NCBI RefSeq assembly: GCF_020150815.1
Contig: NZ_CP083723.1
Coordinates: 806,001 to 870,000, forward strand
Direction of reading: 5' to 3'
DNA: 64,000 nt
Source: Haloprofundus salilacus
Lineage (GTDB): Archaea; Halobacteriota; Halobacteria; Halobacteriales; Haloferacaceae
Position numbers and translations under genes: made by a program. Each line of letters starts with the position of its first letter. Within the stretch, counting starts at the first letter, position 1. This document shows, piece by piece, positions 9,167-17,983 of the stretch. The notes beneath the pieces are model-generated. The model did no database searches and was not told where the DNA came from. It worked only from the letters and a program-made list of their open reading frames with translations.

Positions 9167-10225
9167 TCAGTTCTCGGGTATCAGGTCGTCGAGCGTCGCC
9201 CGCGGGTTCCGGTAGCGACTGAGGACGGGTTCGTGGAGTTCGCCGTTCGTCGCCAAGACGTTGCCTCGCAGGATGGTCTGGACGTCGTCGTCGCCTTGGA
9301 AGTCGGTGACCCGGCCGCCCGCTTCCTGAACAATGAGCGTCCCGGCAGCGACGTCGACCGGTTTCAGCGCCCAGCAGGAGAACGTGTCGAACGCCCCCTC
9401 AGCCAAGAGGACCATGTCGACGGCCGCCGCGCCCAGTTGTCGAATACCGAGCGACTCCGCGACGAACTCGCGGAACAGGAGCAGGTACCGCGGATCGACG
9501 GCGCTCGCGCCACTGTAGAAGCCGACCGAGTTGAGCGACTCCTCGATGGTGGAGACGTTCGTCACCGACAGCGGGACGACCGACTCGACTTCGCTCGGGT
9601 CGCCGCCGGTGTCCTCGAACTTGATAGCACCCTCGCCGGCGACTGCGGCGTACACCTCGTCGCGCGGCGAGTAGTAGACGACGCCGGCGTGGAGTTCACC
9701 CTCCCTGACGACAGCGATGGAGACGCAGAAGTGCGGGATGCCGCGCACGTAGTTGGTCGTCCCGTCGAGCGGGTCGATTATCCAGACGAAGTCGCCCGAA
9801 CGCGTGCCGCCCTGCTCCTCGCCGAACAGCGCGTGGTTGTCGGCCTCGAACTCGTCGCCGAGTTCCTCTCGAATCCGCTGCCGGATGGCTTGCTCGGCGT
9901 TCCTGTCGACTTCCGTGACGAGTTGCTGGGGGGCCTTCGTCTCGGCAGTCTTTATTTGGCCGAACTGTTCGTCGTGAATCGCCGCCGCCTCGCGGGCGGC
10001 GAGCAGGGCAATTCGGAGATAGCGGTCCTCCAGCACCGCGCCGTCGGTCTGCTGTCTGGGAACTGTGGACCCGCCGCCGCGGCCGAGCGCGCTCGCCACG
10101 TCGCTCCACCCCGCGGTCCCGCCGACGCCGGCGGCCGCTCCAGCCGCGCCGAGCGCTTTCAGCGTTCGGCGGCGGTCCTCGTCGAGTTCGTCGTCGGTCT
10201 CTCCCTCTCTGTTTTCTCGGTTCAT
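9167..10225 (-). CDS. Tat-exported inositol monophosphatase-family protein
   Basis: A 352-residue protein with an IMPase/FBPase-like catalytic domain from about residue 65. Motifs are FGEEQGG, WIIDPLDGTTNYVRGIPHFCVSIAV (the metal-binding DPLDGT) and KPVDVAAGTLIVQEAGG. In front is a twin-arginine signal, DRRRTLKALGAAGAAAG (residues 17-34), which points to export in the folded state. IMPase-family enzymes are normally cytoplasmic, so export is unusual. The last motif has KPVD where W-D is common, but the metal-binding Asp remains. It is divergent from the helicase gene at 10363. Confidence 0.87.
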   Translation of the reverse strand: MNRENREGETDDELDEDRRRTLKALGAAGAAAGVGGTAGWSDVASALGRGGGSTVPRQQTDGAVLEDRYLRIALLAAREAAAIHDEQFGQIKTAETKAPQQLVTEVDRNAEQAIRQRIREELGDEFEADNHALFGEEQGGTRSGDFVWIIDPLDGTTNYVRGIPHFCVSIAVVREGELHAGVVYYSPRDEVYAAVAGEGAIKFEDTGGDPSEVESVVPLSVTNVSTIEESLNSVGFYSGASAVDPRYLLLFREFVAESLGIRQLGAAAVDMVLLAEGAFDTFSCWALKPVDVAAGTLIVQEAGGRVTDFQGDDDVQTILRGNVLATNGELHEPVLSRYRNPRATLDDLIPEN

Positions 10226-10362
10226 GGTGCGCGAAATCTAGCTGCAACTACGACAATAACTATCGACCATGATAGTACATGGAGCGAGACTGCAGTCCGG
10301 TGCTCGCGAAGGTGGCCATCTCCAGCACAACCGACTTACCCGCTCGGTTCTCAGGAGAACCA

Positions 10363-13125
10363 ATGAGTGGTCGGGAGCTGTTGGCGGCGTCGGACGTCGA
10401 TTTCGACCCCGATACGGCAACCATCGAAGACGAGTCGGTGCTCGACCTGCTGGAGCCGTCGGTTCGCGAGTGGTGGGTCGAGCAGTTCGGCGAGTACGTC
10501 CCCGGCAACGGCGGTTTCTTCACCCCGCCGCAACGCGAGGCGGTACCCCTCATCCACGAACGAGCGAACGCGCTCATCTGCGCGCCCACCGGGTCCGGTA
10601 AGACGCTCGCCTCGTTTACCGCCATCATCAACGAACTGTTCCGACGGGACAGAGAGCGGGGCGAGGGCCTCGAAAACTCGGTGTACTGTCTCTACGTCTC
10701 GCCGCTGAAATCGCTCGCCAACGACATCCACCGCAATCTGGAGGTGCCGCTGGCGGGCATCTCCGAGCGAATGGCCGAGCGCGACGTCGACACCGAGATT
10801 CGCCACGCCATCCGCCACGGCGACACCGACTCCGCGGCCCGGCAGAAGATGCTCGAGGAGACGCCACACATTCTCAACACCACGCCTGAGACGCTTGCCA
10901 TCCTGCTCAACTCGCCGAAGTTCAAGGAGAAACTACGGACGGTGGAGTACGTCGTCGTCGACGAGATTCACAGCCTCGCGGAGAACAAACGCGGGACGCA
11001 CCTGTCGGTCTCGCTCGAACGCCTCGAAAATCTTGCCGAGTCGTCGCCGACGCGAATCGGCTGTTCGGCCACTGTCGAACCGCTGTCAACGATGGCGGAG
11101 TTTCTCGTCGGGCGGGAGGACGGCGAAATCCGAGAGTACGAGATCGTCGACACGCGGTTCGTCCGCGACTTCGACCTCCGACTAGAGTGTCCGACCGACG
11201 ACCTCGTCGACACGCCGCGGCAGGTCGTCCAGAGTCGCTTCTACGACCGACTCCGCGAGCTCGTGGCCTCGCACACGAACACGCTCGTCTTCACGAACAC
11301 CCGGTCTGGCGCCGAGCGCGTGTTACAGAACCTCCGAGAGCGCTTTCCCAAGCACTTCGACGAGTCGAACTCGGGCTGTCACCACGGGTCGCTCTCGAAG
11401 GACCGACGACAGGAGATAGAGCGGCAGTTGAAAGCCGGAGAGCTGGACGTGGTGACGACCTCAACCAGTCTCGAACTCGGCATCGACATGCCGCACGTCG
11501 ACCTCGTCGTGCAGGTCGGGTCGCCGAAGTCGGTGGCGTCGCTGCTTCAGCGGGTCGGCCGCGCCGGCCACCGCCTCGGCGAGACAGTCCAGGGCCGCGT
11601 CGTCGCCCTCGACCGCGACGAACTCGTCGAGTGCGCAGTGATGCTGAAGAAGGCCGAGGAGGGGTTCGTCGACCGGGTGTTCGTCCCCGAGAACGCCTAC
11701 GACGTGGCGAGTCAGCAGGTGTACGGGATGGCGATAAACGGCGTCGAGCGCGAAGCGGACGTGAAGGCGACGCTCTACCGGGCGTACCCGTACCGGAACT
11801 TCTCGGACGACGAGTGGGAGCGTCTGATGGCGTACCTGACCGCCGACTACGAGGGGCTGGAGGAGAAGAACGTCTACGCCAAGATCTGGCGCGATACCAA
11901 CGACGCTCCGGACGGCGAGCACCACTACGAGGCGTTCGACGTGGGCGAACCCCTCATCGGCAAGCGCGGGCGACTGGCGCGCGTGATCTACATGACGAAC
12001 ATCGGCACCATTCCCGACTCGTTCACCTGCGACGTGTACGTCCGCAGTTCAAACGAGTGGGTCGGCAACCTCGACGAGGGCTACCTCGACACCCTCGAGA
12101 AGGGCGACGTGTTCGTCCTCGGCGGCGACAACTTCGAGTTCAGCTACCGCCGCGGGTCGAAGGTGTACGTCGACCGGACCGCCTCGCGTCCCACCGTCCC
12201 CTCGTGGTTCTCCGAGCGCCTCCCGCTGTCGTACGACCTCGGCCGCGAAATCCTCGACTTTCAGCGCGAACTGCTCGCTCACTTGGCGAGCGGCGGCCGG
12301 CCCGGCGTCCGCACGTGGCTCCGCGAGTTCCCAATGGACGAGAACAGCGTCCGCGCCGTCGCCCGGATGTTCGACGAACAGGTGCGCTACGCCGGTCCCG
12401 AGACGGTCAGCACCGAGTCGCGACTCGCCGTCGAGGAGGTGTTGGACCGCGACGAGTACCGCCGCAACTTCTACGTCCACTCCAACTACGGACGAAAGTT
12501 CAACGACGGTCTCTCGCGACTCGTCGCCGCCCGCTGCGCGCGGCGCTCGAACACGAACGTCAAAGTCGCCGTCGCTGACAACGGCTTCAGCATCTCGATG
12601 CCACTGAACCGGAAGGTGGACGTGGCGGACGTGATCCGCTCGCTGGACCCCGACGACGCCCGCGACGAACTCCGGCGGGCGCTCGACGGGACAGACCTCC
12701 TGAAGCGCTACTTCCGCATCAACGCGACTCGCTCGCTGATGATTCTGAAGCGGTACAAGGGGTACGAGAAGACTGCCGCCCAACAGCAGGTGTCTTCGGA
12801 GATGCTGCTGTCGTTCGCCCGGGAACTCGACGAGTTCGCGGTGATGGAGGAAACGTACCGCGAACTCGTCGAGGACAAACTCGACCTCGGGGGGATTCGG
12901 GAGGTTCTCGGGGACGTGCAGACGGGCGACGTGACGGTGACGCGCCGCGAACTCGACTCGCCGTCGCCGCGGGCGTTCGGTCTCGCCACGCTGATGGCCA
13001 GCGACGTGGTGCTCGCCGAGGACGAGTCGGCGGTGCTCAGAGAGTTTCACGAACGCGTCGTCGCCGAACTCGGCGACGAGGAGGCCGAAACAGCGTCGGC
13101 CGACCTTGGGTGGACCGACGACTGA
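10363..13125 (+). CDS. Lhr-type ATP-dependent DNA helicase (SF2)
   Basis: A 920-residue superfamily 2 helicase. Walker A is APTGSGKT (about residues 74-81), motif II is VVVDEIHSL (about 195-203) and motifs V/VI are TSTSLELGIDMPHVD and SLLQRVGRAGHR. The long C-terminal half resembles the winged-helix and Lhr-core regions of archaeal Lhr, linked to stalled-fork and recombination repair. The frame is open to 10279, but the ATG at 10363 is preceded by AGGAG (10353-10357) and begins at the conserved part, so it was chosen. A divergent promoter region is shared with the IMPase-like gene. Confidence 0.92.
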   Translation: MSGRELLAASDVDFDPDTATIEDESVLDLLEPSVREWWVEQFGEYVPGNGGFFTPPQREAVPLIHERANALICAPTGSGKTLASFTAIINELFRRDRERGEGLENSVYCLYVSPLKSLANDIHRNLEVPLAGISERMAERDVDTEIRHAIRHGDTDSAARQKMLEETPHILNTTPETLAILLNSPKFKEKLRTVEYVVVDEIHSLAENKRGTHLSVSLERLENLAESSPTRIGCSATVEPLSTMAEFLVGREDGEIREYEIVDTRFVRDFDLRLECPTDDLVDTPRQVVQSRFYDRLRELVASHTNTLVFTNTRSGAERVLQNLRERFPKHFDESNSGCHHGSLSKDRRQEIERQLKAGELDVVTTSTSLELGIDMPHVDLVVQVGSPKSVASLLQRVGRAGHRLGETVQGRVVALDRDELVECAVMLKKAEEGFVDRVFVPENAYDVASQQVYGMAINGVEREADVKATLYRAYPYRNFSDDEWERLMAYLTADYEGLEEKNVYAKIWRDTNDAPDGEHHYEAFDVGEPLIGKRGRLARVIYMTNIGTIPDSFTCDVYVRSSNEWVGNLDEGYLDTLEKGDVFVLGGDNFEFSYRRGSKVYVDRTASRPTVPSWFSERLPLSYDLGREILDFQRELLAHLASGGRPGVRTWLREFPMDENSVRAVARMFDEQVRYAGPETVSTESRLAVEEVLDRDEYRRNFYVHSNYGRKFNDGLSRLVAARCARRSNTNVKVAVADNGFSISMPLNRKVDVADVIRSLDPDDARDELRRALDGTDLLKRYFRINATRSLMILKRYKGYEKTAAQQQVSSEMLLSFARELDEFAVMEETYRELVEDKLDLGGIREVLGDVQTGDVTVTRRELDSPSPRAFGLATLMASDVVLAEDESAVLREFHERVVAELGDEEAETASADLGWTDD

Positions 13126-13162
13126 GACGAAGAGAGACTCGACCGGGCGACGGGCCGGCGTT

Positions 13163-13669
13163 TCAGACCTCGTACTGCGGAACCGCCGCGTAGCGGTCGT
13201 ACAGCACGCCGAGGACGTAGCCGTACGCCCAGTGGGAGACGAGCGTGAGGACGAGGTAGCCCGCCAGCGCCGCGCCCGTCTGCTCGGAGTAGAACGCGAT
13301 GGCGAACCCCGTCCAGATGATACTCGAAAACGAGACGCCGCGGCGGGCGAGCGTCGCTCCGGGGAGAAACACCGCCAGCGAGACGAAAAGCAGCGGGAGC
13401 GTCGTCATCCCGCCGCCGACGAAGATGACGGTCCCGATGAGGAAACTCGGTCCGAGACCGACGATCTCGGACAGTCCCGCGAACGCCGACGGCTCGAGGA
13501 CACCGAGGAGGATACCGATGGCGAGAATCGGCGTCATCGCCACCATCCCGCCGAGCCCCGCCCCGGCGGCGACGGTGGCCATGTCGAGACTCAGTCCCGC
13601 CTCCTGGTCGGATGTCTCTTGAGTCGCGCCCGAGTCTGTCATCGCCGGATTGTCGGAGCCCTTTGACAT
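13163..13669 (-). CDS. haloarchaeal integral membrane protein (DUF6789-like, uncertain)
   Basis: A 168-residue protein with a polar N-terminus and about four membrane segments: around 32-57 (VAAGAGLGGMVAMTPILAIGILLG), 68-85, 88-106 (TTLPLLFVSLAVFLPG) and 125-155. The glycine-rich first segment resembles haloarchaeal DUF6789 proteins as I remember them. The frame is open upstream to 13744, but the ATG at 13669 (MSKGSDNPAM) was preferred because the extra residues look like noncoding translation; MTDSG at 13642 is another option. No catalytic residue stands out. Confidence 0.72.
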   Translation of the reverse strand: MSKGSDNPAMTDSGATQETSDQEAGLSLDMATVAAGAGLGGMVAMTPILAIGILLGVLEPSAFAGLSEIVGLGPSFLIGTVIFVGGGMTTLPLLFVSLAVFLPGATLARRGVSFSSIIWTGFAIAFYSEQTGAALAGYLVLTLVSHWAYGYVLGVLYDRYAAVPQYEV

Positions 13670-13781
13670 AGGTCGGTAGTGGGAAGGACAAGGCAAAAGC
13701 ATTCGCGCGGGGTCGTCGAGGCCGTACTGTCCCGCTTCGCTCACTCTCTGTCCAGCGAACTCGATACAACGACGCGCCGCC

Positions 13782-16451
13782 TCACCGCGCCCAGTCGAGC
13801 ATCCGGGCGTAGAACGCGTCGGATTCGAGCGCCTCGGCGTCGCCGACGAGGACGAGCGACTTCTTCGCCCGCGTGAGCGCCACGTTCACCCGGCGGTAGT
13901 CCTCGAATAGCGGCCCGTCCAACTCGCCGGTGGCGACGAAGGAGACGACGATGACCTCCTTGCTCGACCCCTGAAACCGGTCGACGGTGTCGACGGTCAC
14001 GTCGAGGCGTTTCGTGAGTTCGGCGACCTGTGCGCGGAACGGCGCGATGACACCGATATCGGTGGCTTCGACGCCCGCCGCCTCGAACGACGAGACGACT
14101 TCCGCGACTCGGTCGGCTTCGATTGGATTAGCGTTGCCCTCGCGTCGCCCATCCGGGTCGACGAAGGAGACGCCGCCGCGGAGTTCTTCGGGAAGCACAG
14201 AGCCGTCGACGCCCGGCAAATCCGAGAGGCGCTGGGCGGCGACCTCCGGCGTCGCCGGGCGCAGTTTCCCGTCGTAGAACTCAGTGGACGAAAACGCCTG
14301 AATCCGCTGGGCCATCCGGTACTGGCGGTCGAGCATCACCGACGCCTCGGGGTAGGCGTCGATGAGGCGCTCGAACAGCGATTTCTGCAAGTCGTTCTCG
14401 GCCCTCACCACGGGCGGCAGTTGTTCGTGGTCGCCGACGAGGACGAACAGCTCGGCGAGGTTGAGCGCCGCGAGCGTCCCCGGTTCGGTGAGTTGCGACG
14501 CCTCGTCGACGAGCGCCACGTCGAACGCCTGCTCGCGGAGAACGCGCGACCCGCAGGAGGCCGTCGTCGCGGCGACGACACTCGCCCCGTTGAGTTCCGC
14601 TGCGCGCTCGTTCGGGTCGCCGTCGCGGACGAGACGGAGGTCCTGCATGTCGTCGCGGACGCCGGTCTCGGTGCCGACGCGCGCTATGTCCTCGAACCCC
14701 TGGTCGCGGAGTGCTTCGAGCGCGTTGTCGACGGCACGGTTCGTGAACGCGGTGAGAAGCACCCGGTCGCCCCGCTCGACCAGCGCGCGAATCGTCCGGG
14801 CGATAGTGTACGTCTTCCCCGTGCCGGGCGGGCCGTGGACGAGCGCGCAGTCCTCGGCGTTGACCGCCAAGTTCACCGCCGCGTTCTGCGCCTCGTTGTT
14901 GTCGATGTACTCAACCTCGTCGTCCTCGAACTCCGGTTCGCGGCGGCCGAACAGCACGTCCTTCCGATCCGCGTTCCCCTTCAACAGCGCGTCGTGCAGC
15001 GCCGTGAGCATCCGGTCGACCGAGAGGTCGGAGGGGTAGACGTCGAGGCGGCGCAGGTCGACTGGTTCGTCGGCGGTGACGACCACCTCTTCGCCCAGCG
15101 TCTGGATGCGACAGAGTTCGGCGTGACCCGTCACCGGGTTGCCGTCAGAGGCGAGCGCCACGTCGCCCTCGCGGAGCTTCGAGACGGCGTCGTCGGTCTT
15201 CCTCGCGCGGAGTTCCCAGCGCCCGCCCGGCAGTTCTCGGCGACCGAGCGGTTCGAGACCGATGACCGCTCTGTCGTCGTCCGCGCGTTCTTCCGCGGTT
15301 TGCTCCCAGAGTTTGCGGTACTCCTTGTGCGTCTCGCGGCGCTCCTCCTCGATGGCGTTGTAAAATCGGCGAAAGTAGTCGAGTTCGTCGTCGGGGAGCG
15401 GCTTTCCAATCTGTCCAGCCTTCGAGCGCTGGTCGAGGCGGCCGGAGACGACCATGCAGGTGTCCTGCTCGAAGCAGTACTGACACTTCGCGTCGGCTTC
15501 GAACCCCGTCGGAACGCCACCGTCGTACTCCAACGCCGCAATCTCGTTGCGGGTGCGGACCACGAAGTTGAGGAGGCCTTTGCCGATGGAGAAGTCCTTC
15601 GCAGGCGAGAGGTCGCCCGTCTCCTCAGAGCTGTCGAGCGCCGTGTTCTTCGTGTACAGCAGCGTCCCGGTGTCGACGGGGACGCCGCGCTCTTCGAGCA
15701 GCAGCGCGTAGCAGGCCGCTTGAATCTTGTCCTGGAATCGGGGGTCGCGCTTGAGGTTCTTACCCGTCTTGAGCTCGACGGGCGACCCGCGGCGGAGCGC
15801 GTCGGCGCGCCCCTTCACGCCGAATGTGGGGCTGATGAGCGTGTACTCGGAGCGCCACTCGTCCTCGTCGGTGAGCGTCCCCTGCGCCAACCATCCCTCG
15901 ATGGCGGCGGCGTTGCGCCGCACCTCGTCCTCCACCTCGTCGCGCTCGCGGCCGAGCAACCCGAGTTGGAGGCCTGCCTCCGCGACGCGGTCGGAGATGG
16001 CGTCGTCGAGGTCACAGCCCCGAAGCAGGTCGCCGAACACCTCGTGGACGATGGTCCCCTTCACGACCGGGTAGTTCAGTGGAATTCCGGAGAGCTTGTT
16101 CAGATAGTACATCCGCGGGCACTGCACCCACGAACGGATGTCGGTCACGTTCACCAGAAAACCGGGTTCGAGGACGACGTAGGAATCAGAGCCGGTCGTG
16201 TAGCTCAGTTCACCTCGATACTCGTTCGTCTCGGCGTTCGTGACGAGCAGTTCCATCCCCGCCTCGGCGTGTTCGGCGGTATGGGTCCACTTCCCCCAGA
16301 GCGTCACCGTCACCGAGTCGTCGCCGTCGAGCAGTTCCTCGGCGTCCTCGCCCGTCGGCCGGACCGCGAGGTCGGCGACGTTGCGCTCGCCGTGCTTCGT
16401 CTCGACCGTCCGGGGACCGTCGACGTTCACGATTGGACCGCGAATCTTCAC
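13782..16451 (-). CDS. Dna2-like protein: OB-like start, Cas4-type nuclease, SF1 helicase
   Basis: An 889-residue fusion. Residues 1-90 look like an OB-type domain. A Cas4/RecB-like PD-(D/E)xK nuclease follows: CPRMYYLNK (about 111), GRADALRR and VELKTGKNL (about 215-230), and CQYCFEQDTC (about 320), so four cysteines could hold an iron-sulfur cluster. The SF1 helicase has Walker A GPPGTGKT (about 537-544), VDEASQLTEPG, GDHEQLPPV, VDRFQGSSKEVI and VNVALTRAKKS. This is the architecture of Dna2, which acts in DNA end resection and flap processing. It is convergent with nothing else and lies near the Lhr helicase gene. Confidence 0.92.
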   Translation of the reverse strand: MKIRGPIVNVDGPRTVETKHGERNVADLAVRPTGEDAEELLDGDDSVTVTLWGKWTHTAEHAEAGMELLVTNAETNEYRGELSYTTGSDSYVVLEPGFLVNVTDIRSWVQCPRMYYLNKLSGIPLNYPVVKGTIVHEVFGDLLRGCDLDDAISDRVAEAGLQLGLLGRERDEVEDEVRRNAAAIEGWLAQGTLTDEDEWRSEYTLISPTFGVKGRADALRRGSPVELKTGKNLKRDPRFQDKIQAACYALLLEERGVPVDTGTLLYTKNTALDSSEETGDLSPAKDFSIGKGLLNFVVRTRNEIAALEYDGGVPTGFEADAKCQYCFEQDTCMVVSGRLDQRSKAGQIGKPLPDDELDYFRRFYNAIEEERRETHKEYRKLWEQTAEERADDDRAVIGLEPLGRRELPGGRWELRARKTDDAVSKLREGDVALASDGNPVTGHAELCRIQTLGEEVVVTADEPVDLRRLDVYPSDLSVDRMLTALHDALLKGNADRKDVLFGRREPEFEDDEVEYIDNNEAQNAAVNLAVNAEDCALVHGPPGTGKTYTIARTIRALVERGDRVLLTAFTNRAVDNALEALRDQGFEDIARVGTETGVRDDMQDLRLVRDGDPNERAAELNGASVVAATTASCGSRVLREQAFDVALVDEASQLTEPGTLAALNLAELFVLVGDHEQLPPVVRAENDLQKSLFERLIDAYPEASVMLDRQYRMAQRIQAFSSTEFYDGKLRPATPEVAAQRLSDLPGVDGSVLPEELRGGVSFVDPDGRREGNANPIEADRVAEVVSSFEAAGVEATDIGVIAPFRAQVAELTKRLDVTVDTVDRFQGSSKEVIVVSFVATGELDGPLFEDYRRVNVALTRAKKSLVLVGDAEALESDAFYARMLDWAR

Positions 16452-16591
16452 TACCGCAGGTGTGCGCCCCGTGTCTGAAAAACACTGTCGGTCACCGAGA
16501 GAAACCGGAGTACCGAAGGAGACGCCGCCCCCAGAGACCGATATGAGTGCCGCGAACGAAGGAAACGACGGCTACGAGACAAGCGACAGCC

Positions 16592-16999
16592 ATGAGTAAG
16601 GGAGAAAACGCCGACGAGAGGGAAGATACGGCCGGGGGTGCCGGAGAGGTAGATGCGACCGACGGAGGCGGTACCGCCCCACAGTTCGGCCGAAAGTGGC
16701 GTCTGCTCCTCTTGGGGATGCTCGGCTTCGTCGCCGCGACGACGGTGCTGCAGTTTCAGGTCGAGGGCGCGAGCGCCCTCCCTGAGATCCTCGTGAGCCT
16801 CTACGTCGTCGCCGTCGTCGCCTACGGCGTCGTCACCGACGCGATGCGGACGCGCCGGTTCCGCATCGCGCTCTACGCGGGGGCCGTCGCGTGGGGCGCG
16901 GTCAGACTCGGGGAGGGCGACACTAGCCTCGTCACGTACGCGCTGCTCGTGTTCGGCGCGTTCCTCCTGACGCGGGAGCTGACGTTCACGGACCGATAG
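16592..16999 (+). CDS. small haloarchaeal membrane protein, unknown function
   Basis: A 135-residue protein. The first 33 residues are acidic and low complexity. Four hydrophobic segments follow: WRLLLLGMLGFVAATTVLQF, a second around VSLYVVAVVAYGVVT, IALYAGAVAWGAVRL and VTYALLVFGAFLLTREL. The ATG at 16592 was chosen over the upstream 16547 one because the extra 15 residues are uninformative. It diverges from the Dna2-like gene. No family is recognised. Confidence 0.7.
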   Translation: MSKGENADEREDTAGGAGEVDATDGGGTAPQFGRKWRLLLLGMLGFVAATTVLQFQVEGASALPEILVSLYVVAVVAYGVVTDAMRTRRFRIALYAGAVAWGAVRLGEGDTSLVTYALLVFGAFLLTRELTFTDR

Positions 17000-17053
17000 C
17001 GGCCCGGACAGTCCGACCGACAAACTCATTCGAGCGGCACGCCAACGCGACCC

Positions 17054-17605
17054 ATGCGCGTGAGAGTGTGGCGAGACATCCTCGAAGACGTGACCGAGGA
17101 CAGCACCGACGCCGAAGACTGGCGAGCGGTCGCCGGTCACCGCCGCGACGGTGTCGGCGAGGACCTCGTGATCGGCCACCCGAGCCGAGGCGTCTACTTC
17201 CTGAAGACGTACGCGAAGAATCCCTACGAACTCCGCGGCGTCGGCGCGCGGGTCGCCCGCCGCGTCGACGACGGCATCGAACCGCTGCTACCGAACCGCG
17301 AGAGCGAGGGTCGCTTCGCCGTCCAAAGCCCACCGGAAGACGACGAGCACGCGAAGACGATGGCCAAGCGCGTCCAGGAGACGGTCCGAGTCCACGGCGA
17401 CGCGCCGACGACGCCCGACGACCTCTTCACCGACTTGATGGAGGCGCTCGACAGTCCCGCGTTCGGGCCGATGGAGTTCGCCCCCGAGCAGCGACCCGAC
17501 TCGCTCGACGCGTTCGCAGACGAGTTCGAGGAGGCCGAACGCCTGCTCGACGCCGAACTCGACGACTTGGTCGAAGCGGACGAGGTCGGTCGCGGCTTCC
17601 AGTGA
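17054..17605 (+). CDS. conserved haloarchaeal acidic protein, unknown function
   Basis: A 183-residue soluble, acidic protein. It starts MRVRVWRDILEDVTEDS, contains VIGHPSRGVYFLKTYAKNPYELRGVGARVARRVDD, and ends in a Glu/Asp-rich region that may form a helix (EFEEAERLLDAELDDL). No catalytic motif, signal peptide or membrane segment is seen. It is 54 bases after the membrane protein at 16592 and may share its transcript. I recognise it only as the kind of protein conserved in haloarchaea. Confidence 0.75.
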   Translation: MRVRVWRDILEDVTEDSTDAEDWRAVAGHRRDGVGEDLVIGHPSRGVYFLKTYAKNPYELRGVGARVARRVDDGIEPLLPNRESEGRFAVQSPPEDDEHAKTMAKRVQETVRVHGDAPTTPDDLFTDLMEALDSPAFGPMEFAPEQRPDSLDAFADEFEEAERLLDAELDDLVEADEVGRGFQ

Positions 17606-17685
17606 ACAGTGAGCGTGGCCGAGCGCGGTCAACGCTGTCGAACCGTCTCGACAGCGTTGAAATGCCCCCGAACCGTGGATTCGGT

Positions 17686-17742
17686 ATGAACGCCTTCGAC
17701 GCGACGCTTCCGACCGACGAGAGCCGGAACGGGACCTACTGA
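17686..17742 (+). CDS. possible 18-residue ORF coupled to the next gene
   Basis: A short frame from ATG 17686 reads MNAFDATLPTDESRNGTY and its TGA overlaps the ATG of the 71-residue membrane protein in the ATGA arrangement used for translational coupling here. It could be a leader peptide, a real microprotein, or chance. There is no Shine-Dalgarno before the downstream ATG, so reinitiation from this ORF is plausible. Confidence is low because of the size. Confidence 0.35.
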   Translation: MNAFDATLPTDESRNGTY

Positions 17743-17957
17743 TGGTCGGCCCGAGCCTCTCCGACGACGAGCGCGACGCCGCTTCGAGGCGGTTGAAACT
17801 GTTCTTCGTCGTCCTCGTGGGCGCGTCCGGCGGTCTCATCGCCCTGCAGGTCGAGCCGACGCCGCTGGAACTCGCGCTCTCGACAGTCGGCGGACTGCTC
17901 GTCGGGTGGGTGCTGTTGGTGTTTCTCGTTCGATCGTTCCGACAAGAACCGCGGTAA
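17742..17957 (+). CDS. 71-residue two-helix membrane protein
   Basis: A small protein, MVGPSLSDDERDAASRRLKLFF at the start, with two hydrophobic helices (about residues 19-37 and 43-64: GLIALQV and TVGGLLVGWVLLVFLVRSF) and a basic end SFRQEPR. The short amphipathic front with an acid-basic mix resembles other small haloarchaeal membrane proteins. It converges on the GH3 glucosidase gene, 26 bases away. Function unknown. Confidence 0.7.
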   Translation: MVGPSLSDDERDAASRRLKLFFVVLVGASGGLIALQVEPTPLELALSTVGGLLVGWVLLVFLVRSFRQEPR

Positions 17958-17983
17958 CTCCGCCGCTCGCCTCGGACGCTCAC

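Noticed and set aside
13695-13760. A possible third copy of the repeated element (GCGCGGGGTCGTCGAGGCCGT)
   Set aside because: Only about 20 bases resemble it and neither GTGTACGGCG nor GTCTGTTCGC follows; it is probably chance.
14421-16478. 685-codon plus-strand frame opposite the Dna2-like gene
   Set aside because: Same shadow effect; the minus-strand protein has complete helicase and nuclease motifs.
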